From Bacillus sp. cl95 (GTDB lineage Bacteria; Bacillota; Bacilli; Bacillales; Cytobacillaceae): DNA of 64,000 bases. The stretch lies in assembly GCF_900115925.1 (NCBI RefSeq), contig NZ_FOYF01000007.1, positions 115,390 through 179,389 on the forward strand, given 5' to 3'. The translations under genes were made by a program, and so were the position numbers. Shown here one piece after another: positions 50,050 through 59,276 of the stretch; position 1 is the first letter of the stretch; every line of letters begins with the position of its first letter. The notes below the pieces were generated by a model. The model made no database searches, was not told where the DNA came from, and was given only the letters and a program-made list of their open reading frames with translations.

Positions 50050-52692
50050 TTGAAAAAATTAATTATTTATCCGTTGTTTTTGGCCTTAGCGCTCGTCTTT
50101 TTTGCCGGGCATTCGAATGAGCAAGCAGAAGCTGCTACTTCACCTTATTGGAAATACAGCAATAGCCAATGGTATTACATTAATTCTTCAGGCAAAGCGG
50201 TAACAGGCTGGGTACTGTACAAAAATGAATGGTATTACCTTGGAAGTATCGGTGTCATGAAGACTGGGTGGGTTCTTTATAAAAATAAGTGGTACTACAT
50301 GGATAAATCCGGAGTGATGCAAACAGGCTGGATCCTTTATAAAAACCAATGGTACTTCCTTAAATCAGATGGAGTAATGGCGACCGGATGGGTACTCTAT
50401 AAAAACCAATGGTATTACATGAATAAAGATGGAATCATGTTAACGGGCTGGGTGCTTAATAAACAGTACTACTTGAATCCAAACGGCAGTATGGTAACAG
50501 GTTCGAAACTCATTGATGGCAAACCGTATATCTTTGCAAGCAACGGGTTGAGAAATACTGCTCCGATTACGGGCTGGTTTCAAGACGGCACCAATCGTTA
50601 TTTTTTCCAACCTGGAGAAATAATGACGAAGGGCTGGCTTGAGTATGAGGGGAAAAAATATCATTTTGATGCTGATGGAAAGTTGCAGACAGGATGGTTT
50701 GAAGAATTAGGAACCAAATATTATTTGAATAAAGATGGATCAATGGCAACAGGCTTAGTGAAGGTGGGAACCAGCTCTTATCTTTTTGGACAAGATGGTA
50801 ACATGACTTTCGGTTGGCAGATGATTGGGGATAAGAAGTACTATTTTAATAGTGATGGAACGATGAAGATAGGCTGGCTGCAAGAAGGAGACTTACGCTA
50901 TTATTTCAATGCGGATGGAACACTTGCGACTGGTTGGGTAACGGCTGATGGTAAGTTGTACTACCTTGGAACAGATGGTGTTGCTCAAAGTGGCTGGTTA
51001 ACAGAAAACGGCAAGAAGTATTATTTGAATCAGGATGGATCCGCAACAAAGGGTTGGTTCAATGATTCAGACAAGCGTTACTATTTTGGCGTAGATGGGG
51101 CAATGGCAACGGGTTGGATTACTGATGCAGGTAGCCGATATTATCTGGATGCTGATGGAGTCATGCGAACCGGTTGGATCACGGAAGATGGACGTAAATT
51201 CTTTCTGAACGAAACAACGGGCAAAATGGTGATTGGCTGGCAGACGATTTCTGGGCAAAAGTATTATTTTATCAGTGATGGTTCAATGGCTGTTGGCTGG
51301 CAAACCATTTCAGGTAAGAAATATTACTTTGATACAAACGGTCTGTCTGTAACAGGTTGGGTGTCCTATCAAAATAGTTGGTATTACTTAGGTGCAGATG
51401 GCACAATGGTTACGGGTTGGCTGACCGATGGCAGCACTAAGTATTACTTGAATGCAGAGGGCAAGAGAGTAAGCGGTTGGCTTAAGTTAGATTCAATTTG
51501 GTATTATTTCTCCGCAGACGGAAGCATGGCGACCGGCTGGATTCAATACAAGAACGAATGGTATTACTTGCAAGAAGACGGCAAGATGAAGGTTGGCTGG
51601 TTATACGAATCAGATGCATGGTATTACCTTAAGGAAAGTGGAGCCATGCACACGGGTTGGCTCTCTCTCAATGGAAAAACGTATTATCTTGAAAGTAACG
51701 GAAAAATGGTTACCGGTACAAAAGTAATCGATAATAAAACGTATTTCTTCTTTAGTAGTGGTGAATTAAACACAGGACCTGCGGTTACTTATACTTCCTA
51801 TACCTATTCGTTTACGGATCTAGTAACGAAGCAAATGAGTTTACGAGATAAACCGCAAACTGATAAATATCGTAACGATCCAGCTTATGTAAGTGCTGAA
51901 TTCATCAAAGTCGATCCAACAAATCCAAAGGCGGGTGTGGTTACGGCAACGACTCTGAATGTTCGTGCTTTGCCAAATTCAGACGCTTCAACGCATGTTT
52001 TTGGAACATTGAAACTCGACGCAAAGGTTGAAATTGTGAGTGTGAGCAATGGCTGGTATCAAATTAAGTATGGTGTTTGGAGAAATGCAAAAACAGAAGA
52101 TGTGCAGTATTATGTAAATCCAACTAATTTCGCGCCAAGCAGCAACGAATATTTTCAATTCTTAAATCTATCACAGAATAGCGGCTCTGATGCAAAAGAG
52201 TTGAATGAAAAAGTATTGGTAGGTAAAGGAACGCTTTCTGGAATGGGCGCAGCTTTTATCGAAGCAAGCTTGAAGTACAATGTGAATGAAATCTACCTGA
52301 TTTCACACGCTTTCTTGGAAACAGGACATGGTACTTCACCACTTGCAGCAGGTGTACTTGTAAATGGAGTGAAAGTATACAATATGTACGGCATCCATGC
52401 TTTTGACGATTGTCCGTTAGAGTGTGGCGCACAGTATGCGTATGACATGGGTTGGACGACACCAGAAAAAGCGATTATTGGTGGAGCCGAGTGGATCTAC
52501 ACCCAATATATTAATAATGGAACGTATAACCAAAATACACTTTATAAAATGAGATGGAATCCAGGTGCAACTGGAAATCATCAATATGCAACGGATGTTG
52601 GTTGGGCTGTCAAACAGTGCAACACAATCAGCAAGTTGTATCAATCATTGACATCCTACACATTATTTTATGATGTACCCGTTTTTAAATAA
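50050..52692 (+). CDS. Secreted glucosaminidase with about 25 N-terminal choline-binding repeats (LytB-like layout)
   Basis: 880 residues. Signal peptide (1-28, EQAEA), then about 25-27 choline-binding repeats (about 32-575), the first five nearly identical (TGWVLYKNQWYYM type). An SH3-like domain (about 625-700; VTATTLNVRALPNSDASTHVFGTL) and a glucosaminidase domain (about 720-875) with the catalytic acid in ISHAFLETGHGTS (Glu757) and YNMYGIHAFDDCPLECGAQYAYDMGW close the protein. Repeats before the catalytic domain is the layout of pneumococcal LytB, which separates daughter cells. The start TTG 50050 follows AAGGGGG. With the amidase at 13414 and the glucosaminidase at 23403, the window holds three murein hydrolases of this type. 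Terminator follows. Confidence 0.92.
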   Translation: MKKLIIYPLFLALALVFFAGHSNEQAEAATSPYWKYSNSQWYYINSSGKAVTGWVLYKNEWYYLGSIGVMKTGWVLYKNKWYYMDKSGVMQTGWILYKNQWYFLKSDGVMATGWVLYKNQWYYMNKDGIMLTGWVLNKQYYLNPNGSMVTGSKLIDGKPYIFASNGLRNTAPITGWFQDGTNRYFFQPGEIMTKGWLEYEGKKYHFDADGKLQTGWFEELGTKYYLNKDGSMATGLVKVGTSSYLFGQDGNMTFGWQMIGDKKYYFNSDGTMKIGWLQEGDLRYYFNADGTLATGWVTADGKLYYLGTDGVAQSGWLTENGKKYYLNQDGSATKGWFNDSDKRYYFGVDGAMATGWITDAGSRYYLDADGVMRTGWITEDGRKFFLNETTGKMVIGWQTISGQKYYFISDGSMAVGWQTISGKKYYFDTNGLSVTGWVSYQNSWYYLGADGTMVTGWLTDGSTKYYLNAEGKRVSGWLKLDSIWYYFSADGSMATGWIQYKNEWYYLQEDGKMKVGWLYESDAWYYLKESGAMHTGWLSLNGKTYYLESNGKMVTGTKVIDNKTYFFFSSGELNTGPAVTYTSYTYSFTDLVTKQMSLRDKPQTDKYRNDPAYVSAEFIKVDPTNPKAGVVTATTLNVRALPNSDASTHVFGTLKLDAKVEIVSVSNGWYQIKYGVWRNAKTEDVQYYVNPTNFAPSSNEYFQFLNLSQNSGSDAKELNEKVLVGKGTLSGMGAAFIEASLKYNVNEIYLISHAFLETGHGTSPLAAGVLVNGVKVYNMYGIHAFDDCPLECGAQYAYDMGWTTPEKAIIGGAEWIYTQYINNGTYNQNTLYKMRWNPGATGNHQYATDVGWAVKQCNTISKLYQSLTSYTLFYDVPVFK

Positions 52693-52700
52693 ATCAAACG

Positions 52701-52731
52701 TAAGAGGCAGATTTTTCTGCCTCTTTTTTGA
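52701..52731 (+). terminator. Intrinsic terminator
   Basis: AAGAGGCAG-ATTTTT-CTGCCTCTT followed by TTTTG. Confidence 0.9.
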
Positions 52732-52885
52732 ATTTTATTAGATTGGTAGAAGTCGAATTTTGCTAGTAAATTTCGTTCAAAACATTTACAAAATATGTAT
52801 GAAATAGATTTTTATTCTAGTATAATTGGCTAGTATTGATTATTTGGATGATTCAATCATCTGCGGAGGGAGTTCGAAGTTTCAC

Positions 52886-55579
52886 ATGAGAAAAAGTCTC
52901 AAAATCTTAATGTTGGTTGCTCTTGTATTATCTGTTTTACAACCATTGGCACCACAAGCGGCAGTCACTACTATCAAAAGCAATGAGCTTTCGAATGAAA
53001 GTGAAGCAAGTGTGAAAGCTGCTAAAAAAGCATTTGCAGCTAAACTAGCAGGAGTGAAAAATGAGCGCACGAAATCAGCGATCATGGCTTTGGCACCAAA
53101 GGGTTATTTAGAAGAGAAAAAAGTTCCTAGATTAACAGCGGATAAGAGCGTATCGGCTACTGCCGCAGATACAATCGTTCAATTTGATGATGTTAACCTG
53201 GAAAATGCAATTACTTCGCAATTGGGGTTCGAGGAAGGCACTCCTATTACTGTGGCTAATATGGAAAGCCTGACTGAAATATGGGCATACGAAGCAAATA
53301 TTAGTGATCTTACAGGTTTGGAGTATGCAATCAACCTTCAGTTCTTGATTGTTACATCAAATAACATCCAAGATTTAACTCCAATTTCACAATTGAAGAA
53401 TCTTCAGTACGTGGATTTTTCCTACAATCATGTTGACAGCCTAGATGGTGTTGCAAACTTAACATCTCTTGTGTCAATTGGATTCAGCTATACAAAGGTA
53501 AGTGATCTTTCAACCCTACTGAACCTACCGCTTTTAACGGAAGCAGTATGTGTTGGTTTGGATATTGACTGGGATCATGATGCGTCAGCGATAGCGGTTG
53601 TCAAAACGCTCGCCGAAAAAGGGATTACTGTATACTATTTACCTTTCGCATTCTATGAAGTCATTTCATCTGAAAGTGCCATTTCGATTAATTATGTGTA
53701 CTTAGGCAAGGCTAGGTCTGAGAACATAAAGGTGCAAATCTCTGTAGATGGAGAAGTAAAGCAATTTGTAAACCTTTATGAAGAGGAACCACGATTTGTT
53801 ATTAGAGATCTTCAGCCTGATACGGAATATACGTTTGAATTAAAAGCTTTTGAAAATGGTGTTCTCGTTGATGAGAAACCGACAACTAAAGTAATCAAAA
53901 CAGACTTAGCTCCTTCTGGAGAAGTTGTGAATTTCGATGATGTCATGTTAGAAGAAGCAATAAAAGAAAGTTTGCTTGTTGAAAACCGTGATATCAGAGA
54001 AAGTGACATGGTCAAATTGGTACATTTAGAATTAGCAGAAAAAGGAATTACTTCCCTAAAAGGTTTGGAAGCTGCGACAAATTTACAATATCTCAGCGCT
54101 CCAGTTAACGCGATTAGCGATTTCTCACCACTTGCAGGACTAACAAAATTAGTTGATCTAGATGTGTCCGAGAATGGAATCACTGATCTTGAACCACTTA
54201 GCAAATTAGTGAACCTTACAAGTCTTTATCTAAATGGAAACATGATTGAGGATTTGACACCTCTAAAAGATTTAAAGAACTTAACTGCACTTTCCTTAAT
54301 GAACAATGGACTTGAAGATATTACTCCTTTAAAGTACTTGACGAAACTAATGTATCTCGATTTGGATTTTAACTCAGTCGTGGACATTACGTCACTTGCT
54401 TCTTTGAGTGAATTAGAAACAGTTTGGTTATCAGAGAACCAAGTGAAGAATATTTTACCTTTAAAGTATTTAAGTAAACTAGTTTATGTAAGCTTGGATA
54501 AGAATCCACTTGATTTAAGTGAAGGTTCGGTTGCTCGCCAAGTTCTTTCTTACTTGGAAGAACACAACGAAAATTTCACATATACGATTACGCTTTTAGA
54601 AATTAAGAAAATCATGGCTGGTGATCGTGTTGTGGCAATAGACTGGGATTCCGCTGCCGTGAATGCGGATGAGTTCCATGTTTTCATCGAAGAACAATAT
54701 TATGATGAAGAAGAATACACTGAAGAAGAGTATACAGAAGAAGAATATGACGATGAGGATTATGGTTATGAACCTATCGTTGTTTCGAAAAATCAAACAC
54801 ATTATGTATTCACAGGATTAGAGCCTAATAAAGAATATGCTATCTGGGTTGAAGCTGTTAAAGATGATGAAATTATCGCAAGTGAGTATGCTTCCGCAAA
54901 CACGACTGAAAAAGCAGACTTAAAAGGTTTCTTTGCTTTAGATGGCTATAAGTATTATTATGATGCAGCTGCTAAAAAGCTAAAAACAGGTTGGATTCAA
55001 GACCAAAATAAATGGTATTACCTTGAAAAAGGCGCCTTTAAAACAGGTTTGGCTGTTATCAATAAGAAATCCTATTTATTTGATTCAAAGGGTGTCATGC
55101 TGACAGGCTGGCAAACAATTGGCTCAAATAAATATTACTTTGATCTTAAAAACGGAGCGATGGTTAAGGGGTTCTTGACTATTTCCGGTAAGAAATACTA
55201 CTTTGGTGACAATGGTGCACTTGTTAAAGGTTGGAAACAAATTTCTGGTAAGTGGTACTTCTTTGATAATTATGGGGTAGCAAAAACTGGCTGGTTAAAA
55301 TCAGGCAAGGACTGGTACTATCTTGATGCATCAGGCGTCATGAAAACTGGCTGGGTAAAAGTGAGCGGTAAATGGTATTACTTGAAATCTAATGGTGCCA
55401 TGAAAACTGGTTGGTTATCAGATGGTGGACAGTGGTATTATCTGAACACGGACGGTACTATGGCGATCGGTTGGAAGAAGATCAGTAATAAATGGTATTA
55501 CTTCTATAGCGATGGAAAAATGGCTAAGAGTACAACGATCAATGGTTACAGACTTGGTAAAGATGGAGCTATGCTATAA
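52886..55579 (+). CDS. Secreted protein with two LRR blocks, Fn3 domains and choline-binding repeats
   Basis: 897 residues from ATG 52886. GGAGGG lies 14 nt upstream, longer than usual, but the in-frame TTG at 52826 lies in a TATAAT promoter-like sequence. Signal peptide (1-27), LRR block one (about 95-230), an Fn3-like domain (about 250-330; DLQPDTEYTFELKAF), LRR block two (about 345-560; YLNGNMIEDLTPLKDL type), a second Fn3-like domain with a striking acidic Tyr/Glu insert (EEEYTEEEYTEEEYDDEDY), then about ten choline-binding repeats and the cap MAKSTTINGYRLGKDGAML, shortened at the end. It is the largest of three LRR paralogues and looks like two fused copies of the paralogue's N-terminal unit. 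Confidence 0.9.
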   Translation: MRKSLKILMLVALVLSVLQPLAPQAAVTTIKSNELSNESEASVKAAKKAFAAKLAGVKNERTKSAIMALAPKGYLEEKKVPRLTADKSVSATAADTIVQFDDVNLENAITSQLGFEEGTPITVANMESLTEIWAYEANISDLTGLEYAINLQFLIVTSNNIQDLTPISQLKNLQYVDFSYNHVDSLDGVANLTSLVSIGFSYTKVSDLSTLLNLPLLTEAVCVGLDIDWDHDASAIAVVKTLAEKGITVYYLPFAFYEVISSESAISINYVYLGKARSENIKVQISVDGEVKQFVNLYEEEPRFVIRDLQPDTEYTFELKAFENGVLVDEKPTTKVIKTDLAPSGEVVNFDDVMLEEAIKESLLVENRDIRESDMVKLVHLELAEKGITSLKGLEAATNLQYLSAPVNAISDFSPLAGLTKLVDLDVSENGITDLEPLSKLVNLTSLYLNGNMIEDLTPLKDLKNLTALSLMNNGLEDITPLKYLTKLMYLDLDFNSVVDITSLASLSELETVWLSENQVKNILPLKYLSKLVYVSLDKNPLDLSEGSVARQVLSYLEEHNENFTYTITLLEIKKIMAGDRVVAIDWDSAAVNADEFHVFIEEQYYDEEEYTEEEYTEEEYDDEDYGYEPIVVSKNQTHYVFTGLEPNKEYAIWVEAVKDDEIIASEYASANTTEKADLKGFFALDGYKYYYDAAAKKLKTGWIQDQNKWYYLEKGAFKTGLAVINKKSYLFDSKGVMLTGWQTIGSNKYYFDLKNGAMVKGFLTISGKKYYFGDNGALVKGWKQISGKWYFFDNYGVAKTGWLKSGKDWYYLDASGVMKTGWVKVSGKWYYLKSNGAMKTGWLSDGGQWYYLNTDGTMAIGWKKISNKWYYFYSDGKMAKSTTINGYRLGKDGAML

Positions 55580-55620
55580 AATTGACATTGCTTCGTCACT
55601 CAGTAGTCCATAATTAAAAT

Positions 55621-55668
55621 GAAGAGTCTGACATAAAGAAACTCATTCTTTATGTCAGACTCTTTTTC
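55621..55668 (+). terminator. Intrinsic terminator
   Basis: AGAGTCTGACATAAAGAA-ACTCA-TTCTTTATGTCAGACTCT, an 18-bp perfect stem, then TTTTC. Confidence 0.92.
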
Positions 55669-55830
55669 TGTTATATCATTGAGGAACGCTTTGACAAATA
55701 GGCGCTTTCTTGTTGAAATTTGTAATTTTATTGTATATCATTATTAAGATACGTCTGTTTTTTCCCTTTTAATAAAGGGAAAAGAAACTTAATAAATGCT
55801 TAACCTGACAACGAACTTATACAAACAATT

Positions 55831-55873
55831 AAAAGCGATATGACCACTATTCAATATCGCTTTTGCTTTTTAC
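55831..55873 (+). terminator. Terminator-like hairpin in the leader of the teichoic polymerase gene
   Basis: AAAAGCGATAT and ATATCGCTTTT pair around 12 nt and are followed by GCTTTTTAC, 56 nt before the next start codon. As it stands in front of a gene it may be an attenuator; no known aptamer precedes it. The gap 55669-55928 holds nothing else. Confidence 0.6.
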
Positions 55874-55928
55874 GTTGGACAGAAATTTTTCTTAAAAGCA
55901 AAGACTTAATCAAAGAAGGCAGGATTTT

Positions 55929-57074
55929 ATGAGAAAAACAATTGTGAGCTTGTATCAGTTCCTTTTTTATAAGGTGTTGTTCTCGATATTTAAGCTTTTT
56001 CCGACCGATCAAAAGAAAATCATCTACATTTCGCATTATGGGAACCGTTTCGGTTGTAACCCTAAAAGTATGTTTGAGTATGTGGTGGAGAACTATCCAG
56101 AGTACAAAAATATCGTTGTGCTAAACCAACAAGGACACAATCATGCAGAAGAAAACGTAAAGTATGTAAGCTATTATTCCGTTGCATTTCTAATTGAACT
56201 TGCTACATCTAAGTACTGGGTTGTTAATACAAACCTGAATCCATATCTTAAGCCAAAAAAGGGAACAGAATACCTGCAGACTTGGCACGGCGCTGGTGCT
56301 TTCAAGAAGTTTGGTCTGGATCTACCAGACAGTCGTGAAAAAGAAAAGCAAAGCTGGAAAAAAGATACTTCACATTGGACAAAAATGCTTTCAAGTTCAG
56401 AAAGTATCATTGATATCTATTCTAGTGCATGTGGGATTGATAAAACCATCATTCATCCTACTGGTCTGCCTAGAAATGATGTATTCTTCCAAACAAAGGA
56501 TACTCTGAAAAGAAAAGAAGAGTTTTATAAAACCTATAACATCAATCCCAATAAGAAAATCATCCTTTATGCTCCAACTTACAGGGATATGAATAACGAT
56601 AATCCTTTGAATCTTGATTTCTCGCGTTTACAGAAGGATTTAGGCGAAGAATATGTATTTGTACTGAAGCTTCACCCGTTTTTGGCAAAGTATCAGTTTG
56701 AAACAAAAGAGGATGGCGAAAAGTTTGTCTTTAACTTATCAGCTATCGATGACATTCAAGATCTTTTGTTGATCGCAGATGTCTTAATCACAGACTATTC
56801 TTCTGTCATTTTCGATTATGCTCTTACAGGAAAACCGATGCTTTTCTATTCTTATGACTTAGAAGAATATGAAAGAGGTTTCTATTTTGAGTATAAAGGC
56901 TTTGTACCAGGCCCAATCGTTTATACTCAAGAGCAACTGACCGCACAATTGCAAAATTACGACCAACTTTACGCCCAACATCACGATCAAGTAATCGCAT
57001 TTGCAAAAGAATACAACGCAGGCTTCGATGGAAAATCCACAGAAAAAGCCGTTAATTTGTTATTGAATAAATAG
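55929..57074 (+). CDS. TagB/TarF/TarL-family glycerol/ribitol-phosphate transferase
   Basis: 381 residues, the size of TagB and TarF primases and shorter than TagF (about 750) or TarL polymerases. The glyphos_transf fold is clear: KIIYISHYGNRFGCNPKSMFEY, the active-site block LQTWHGAGAFKKFG, ILYAPTYRD, LKLHPFLA and ITDYSSVIFDYALTGKPMLFY. It transfers glycerol- or ribitol-phosphate from the CDP-activated form to the lipid-linked linkage unit on the cytoplasmic face. With tarI-tarJ next, ribitol phosphate is a fair guess, but the sequence alone cannot choose. First gene of the teichoic acid region; AGGCAGG precedes ATG. Confidence 0.85.
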   Translation: MRKTIVSLYQFLFYKVLFSIFKLFPTDQKKIIYISHYGNRFGCNPKSMFEYVVENYPEYKNIVVLNQQGHNHAEENVKYVSYYSVAFLIELATSKYWVVNTNLNPYLKPKKGTEYLQTWHGAGAFKKFGLDLPDSREKEKQSWKKDTSHWTKMLSSSESIIDIYSSACGIDKTIIHPTGLPRNDVFFQTKDTLKRKEEFYKTYNINPNKKIILYAPTYRDMNNDNPLNLDFSRLQKDLGEEYVFVLKLHPFLAKYQFETKEDGEKFVFNLSAIDDIQDLLLIADVLITDYSSVIFDYALTGKPMLFYSYDLEEYERGFYFEYKGFVPGPIVYTQEQLTAQLQNYDQLYAQHHDQVIAFAKEYNAGFDGKSTEKAVNLLLNK

Positions 57075-57143
57075 TCCCTATACTATTTGAACTTTATTGT
57101 ATTAAAGACTTTGTTAATGTAAAGTTGTGGAATTTCAATCCTT

Positions 57144-57387
57144 GTTGATTGGAACGGAAGATGCGAGACTCCTCGAAAATGCTATCGCATTTCCTTCGTG
57201 CGTGGGATTAATCAAGGAAGTCCTTCAATGTCCTGCGGGAGCAGCGGGACAGGTGAGACCCCACAGGCGCCCTAGCGCCGAGGAGGCTCAGCGCCCGCCC
57301 GAAACGAATTTGACCATGAAAAAGCCGGCATTAGGGCTTTTTCATAATTCGTCCGCGGAAAGCGAGCATTCTGGAGTGGAAATCAAC
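57144..57387 (-). repeat. GC-rich interspersed repeat, copy C, with both inserts
   Basis: Inverse orientation. Begins GTTGATTGGAACGGAAG, ends GGAGTGGAAATCAAC. It holds the ~60-nt module seen in copy B (CTCGAAAATGCTATCGCATT..., about 57171-57232) and the palindromic module of copy D (57304-57352; ACGAATTTG ... AATTCGT). Separates the polymerase gene from tarI. Confidence 0.88.
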
Positions 57388-57461
57388 CAACACTCGATCG
57401 CATGAAAATTACGAAATAACTTAAATTAACGACAAAACTATATGAAATGAGGTATGAATGA

Positions 57462-58169
57462 ATGATCTATGCAGAGATTCTTGCAGGTGGTAAAGGAACA
57501 AGAATGGGCAATATGAATATGCCTAAACAGTTTCTTACATTAAATGATAAACCGATTATTATCCATACGATTGAAAAGTTCATGCTCAACAGCAAATTTG
57601 ATAAAATCCTGATTGTTTCTCCTAACGAATGGATAAATTATACGAAAGATATCATTAAAAAATATATCGGGAATAACGATTTATTGGTGGTCGTTGAAGG
57701 CGGGAGAGACCGTAACGAATCGATCATGAATGGTATCCAATACATCACAGATAACTTTGTACTGAATGATGACGATATCATCGTTACACATGATGCAGTT
57801 AGACCTTTTCTTACTCATAGAATCATTGAAGAGAATATTGAATACGCCTTGCAAAATGGTGCCGTAGATACGGTAATTAGTGCGATTGACACGATTGTCG
57901 AGTCGGAGGATGGAATCTATATTTCTGATGTTCCAAGAAGGGACATGATGTATCAAGGTCAAACGCCACAAAGCTTCCAAATTAAGAAATTGGTTGAACT
58001 GTATACAGCTTTGACAGACACTCAGAAAGAGATCTTGACGGACGCTTGTAAAATTTTCACCATTAATGGGGAAAAGGTTAAACTTGTCCAAGGAGAAGTA
58101 TTTAATATCAAGATTACTACTCCTTTCGACTTGAAAGTTGCGAATGCTTTTTTACAGGAGCGTATGTAA
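57462..58169 (+). CDS. tarI: Ribitol-5-phosphate cytidylyltransferase (TarI)
   Basis: 235 residues, IspD-like fold. It makes CDP-ribitol from ribitol-5-phosphate and CTP in the cytoplasm. Signature: ILAGGKGTRMGNMNMPKQFLTL at the N-terminus (TarI/IspD loop with Lys), VEGGRDRNESIMNG, IVTHDAVRPFLTHR, SAIDTIVES and YQGQTPQSFQ. The TarJ gene next door, one nt after the stop, separates it from IspD (isoprenoid pathway). GAGGT precedes ATG 57462 at 8 nt. TarI-TarJ genes sit in the lic1 locus of S. pneumoniae too. Confidence 0.92.
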   Translation: MIYAEILAGGKGTRMGNMNMPKQFLTLNDKPIIIHTIEKFMLNSKFDKILIVSPNEWINYTKDIIKKYIGNNDLLVVVEGGRDRNESIMNGIQYITDNFVLNDDDIIVTHDAVRPFLTHRIIEENIEYALQNGAVDTVISAIDTIVESEDGIYISDVPRRDMMYQGQTPQSFQIKKLVELYTALTDTQKEILTDACKIFTINGEKVKLVQGEVFNIKITTPFDLKVANAFLQERM

Positions 58170-58170
58170 G

Positions 58171-59196
58171 ATGATAAATCAGGTATATAGGCTTGTATCG
58201 CCCAGACAGTTTGAGATTAGCTATAAGGACCACTCCATTAATGCAGAGCACGTTGTTATCCGTCCTACACACCTGTCCATTTGTGCGGCCGATCAGCGAT
58301 ATTATACCGGATCGCGCGGAAAAGAAGCTTTAGCTAAGAAGCTGCCAATGGCTTTGATTCATGAAGGCGTCGGGGAAGTCGTCTATGATCCGCAAAATGA
58401 GTTCAAGACAGGTACAAGAGTGGTCATGATTCCAAACACACCAACTGAGACGGATGAAATCATCGCTGAAAATTACTTAAGATCAAGTAAGTTCAGGTCG
58501 AGTGGTTTTGATGGTTTCATGCAGGATTATGTGTTTATGGACAGGGACAGAATTGTTACTCTTCCGCGTTCCATTAATCCGCATGTTGCTGCTTTTATCG
58601 AACTTATCACCATCAGTATGCATGCCCTTGTCCGATTCGATGCAAAAGCCCATCCGAGAAGAGAGACTTTTGGGGTTTGGGGAGATGGAAACTTAGGATT
58701 CATTACGGCGCTGATCCTAAAGAAATATTATAAGGATAGTAAAGTCATTGTATTCGGTAAGACTCCTTGGAAGCTAGATAATTTCTCATTCGCTGATGAG
58801 GTTTACCAAATCCACGATATTCCTGAGAATGTTCAAATCGATCATGCTTTTGAATGTGTTGGTGGAAAAGGAAGTCAGTATGCAATCGATCAAATTATAG
58901 ACTTGTGTCACCCAGAAGGAACGGTTTCCATCTTAGGGGTATCGGAGTATCCGGTGGAAATCAATACAAGAATGGTCCTGGAGAAGGGGCTTACCATAAT
59001 AGGCAGTAGCCGAAGCGGGCGTAAGGATTTTGAGAATACCGTAAATTTCTTAAGCCAATATACAGAAGTGGTGGATTATTTAACTACTCTGGTCGGATCT
59101 GTAAATGAGGTTAAATCCATCCAGGATGTCATTAACGCCTTTGAATATGATCTATCTACCTCTTGGGGTAAAACGGTTATGGAATGGAAAATATAA
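58171..59196 (+). CDS. tarJ: Ribulose-5-phosphate reductase (TarJ)
   Basis: 341 residues from ATG 58171, one nt after tarI; an upstream in-frame GTG at 58138 lies within tarI, and ACAGGAG suits the ATG. Zinc-type medium-chain dehydrogenase fold with THLSICAADQRYYTGSRG (Cys ligand region), ALIHEGVGEVV, GFDGFMQDYVFMDRDRIVTLP, and the Rossmann block FGVWGDGNLGFITALILKK. It reduces D-ribulose-5-phosphate to D-ribitol-5-phosphate with NADPH, feeding TarI, with which it forms a complex in other Gram-positives. A weak terminator follows, so tarIJ is a two-gene unit. Confidence 0.92.
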   Translation: MINQVYRLVSPRQFEISYKDHSINAEHVVIRPTHLSICAADQRYYTGSRGKEALAKKLPMALIHEGVGEVVYDPQNEFKTGTRVVMIPNTPTETDEIIAENYLRSSKFRSSGFDGFMQDYVFMDRDRIVTLPRSINPHVAAFIELITISMHALVRFDAKAHPRRETFGVWGDGNLGFITALILKKYYKDSKVIVFGKTPWKLDNFSFADEVYQIHDIPENVQIDHAFECVGGKGSQYAIDQIIDLCHPEGTVSILGVSEYPVEINTRMVLEKGLTIIGSSRSGRKDFENTVNFLSQYTEVVDYLTTLVGSVNEVKSIQDVINAFEYDLSTSWGKTVMEWKI

Positions 59197-59201
59197 GATT
59201 C

Positions 59202-59227
59202 CATCTACATGATGGATGTTTTTGAAC
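59202..59227 (+). terminator. Weak intrinsic terminator after tarJ
   Basis: TCCATC-TACAT-GATGGA then TGTTTTTG; only a 6-bp stem, so read-through to licD is likely. Confidence 0.45.
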
Positions 59228-59276
59228 GGTATAACTTATTCTCGTAAATACTTCCTAAAAAAGAAGGAGAAAAGTT

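Noticed and set aside
50150..51770. CRISPR or satellite DNA in the repeat-rich part of the glucosaminidase gene
   Set aside because: The about 60-nt period is the coding of 20-residue choline-binding repeats in one open frame.
57462..58169. IspD (isoprenoid pathway) instead of TarI
   Set aside because: Same fold, but the immediate tarJ neighbour and teichoic acid context favour TarI.
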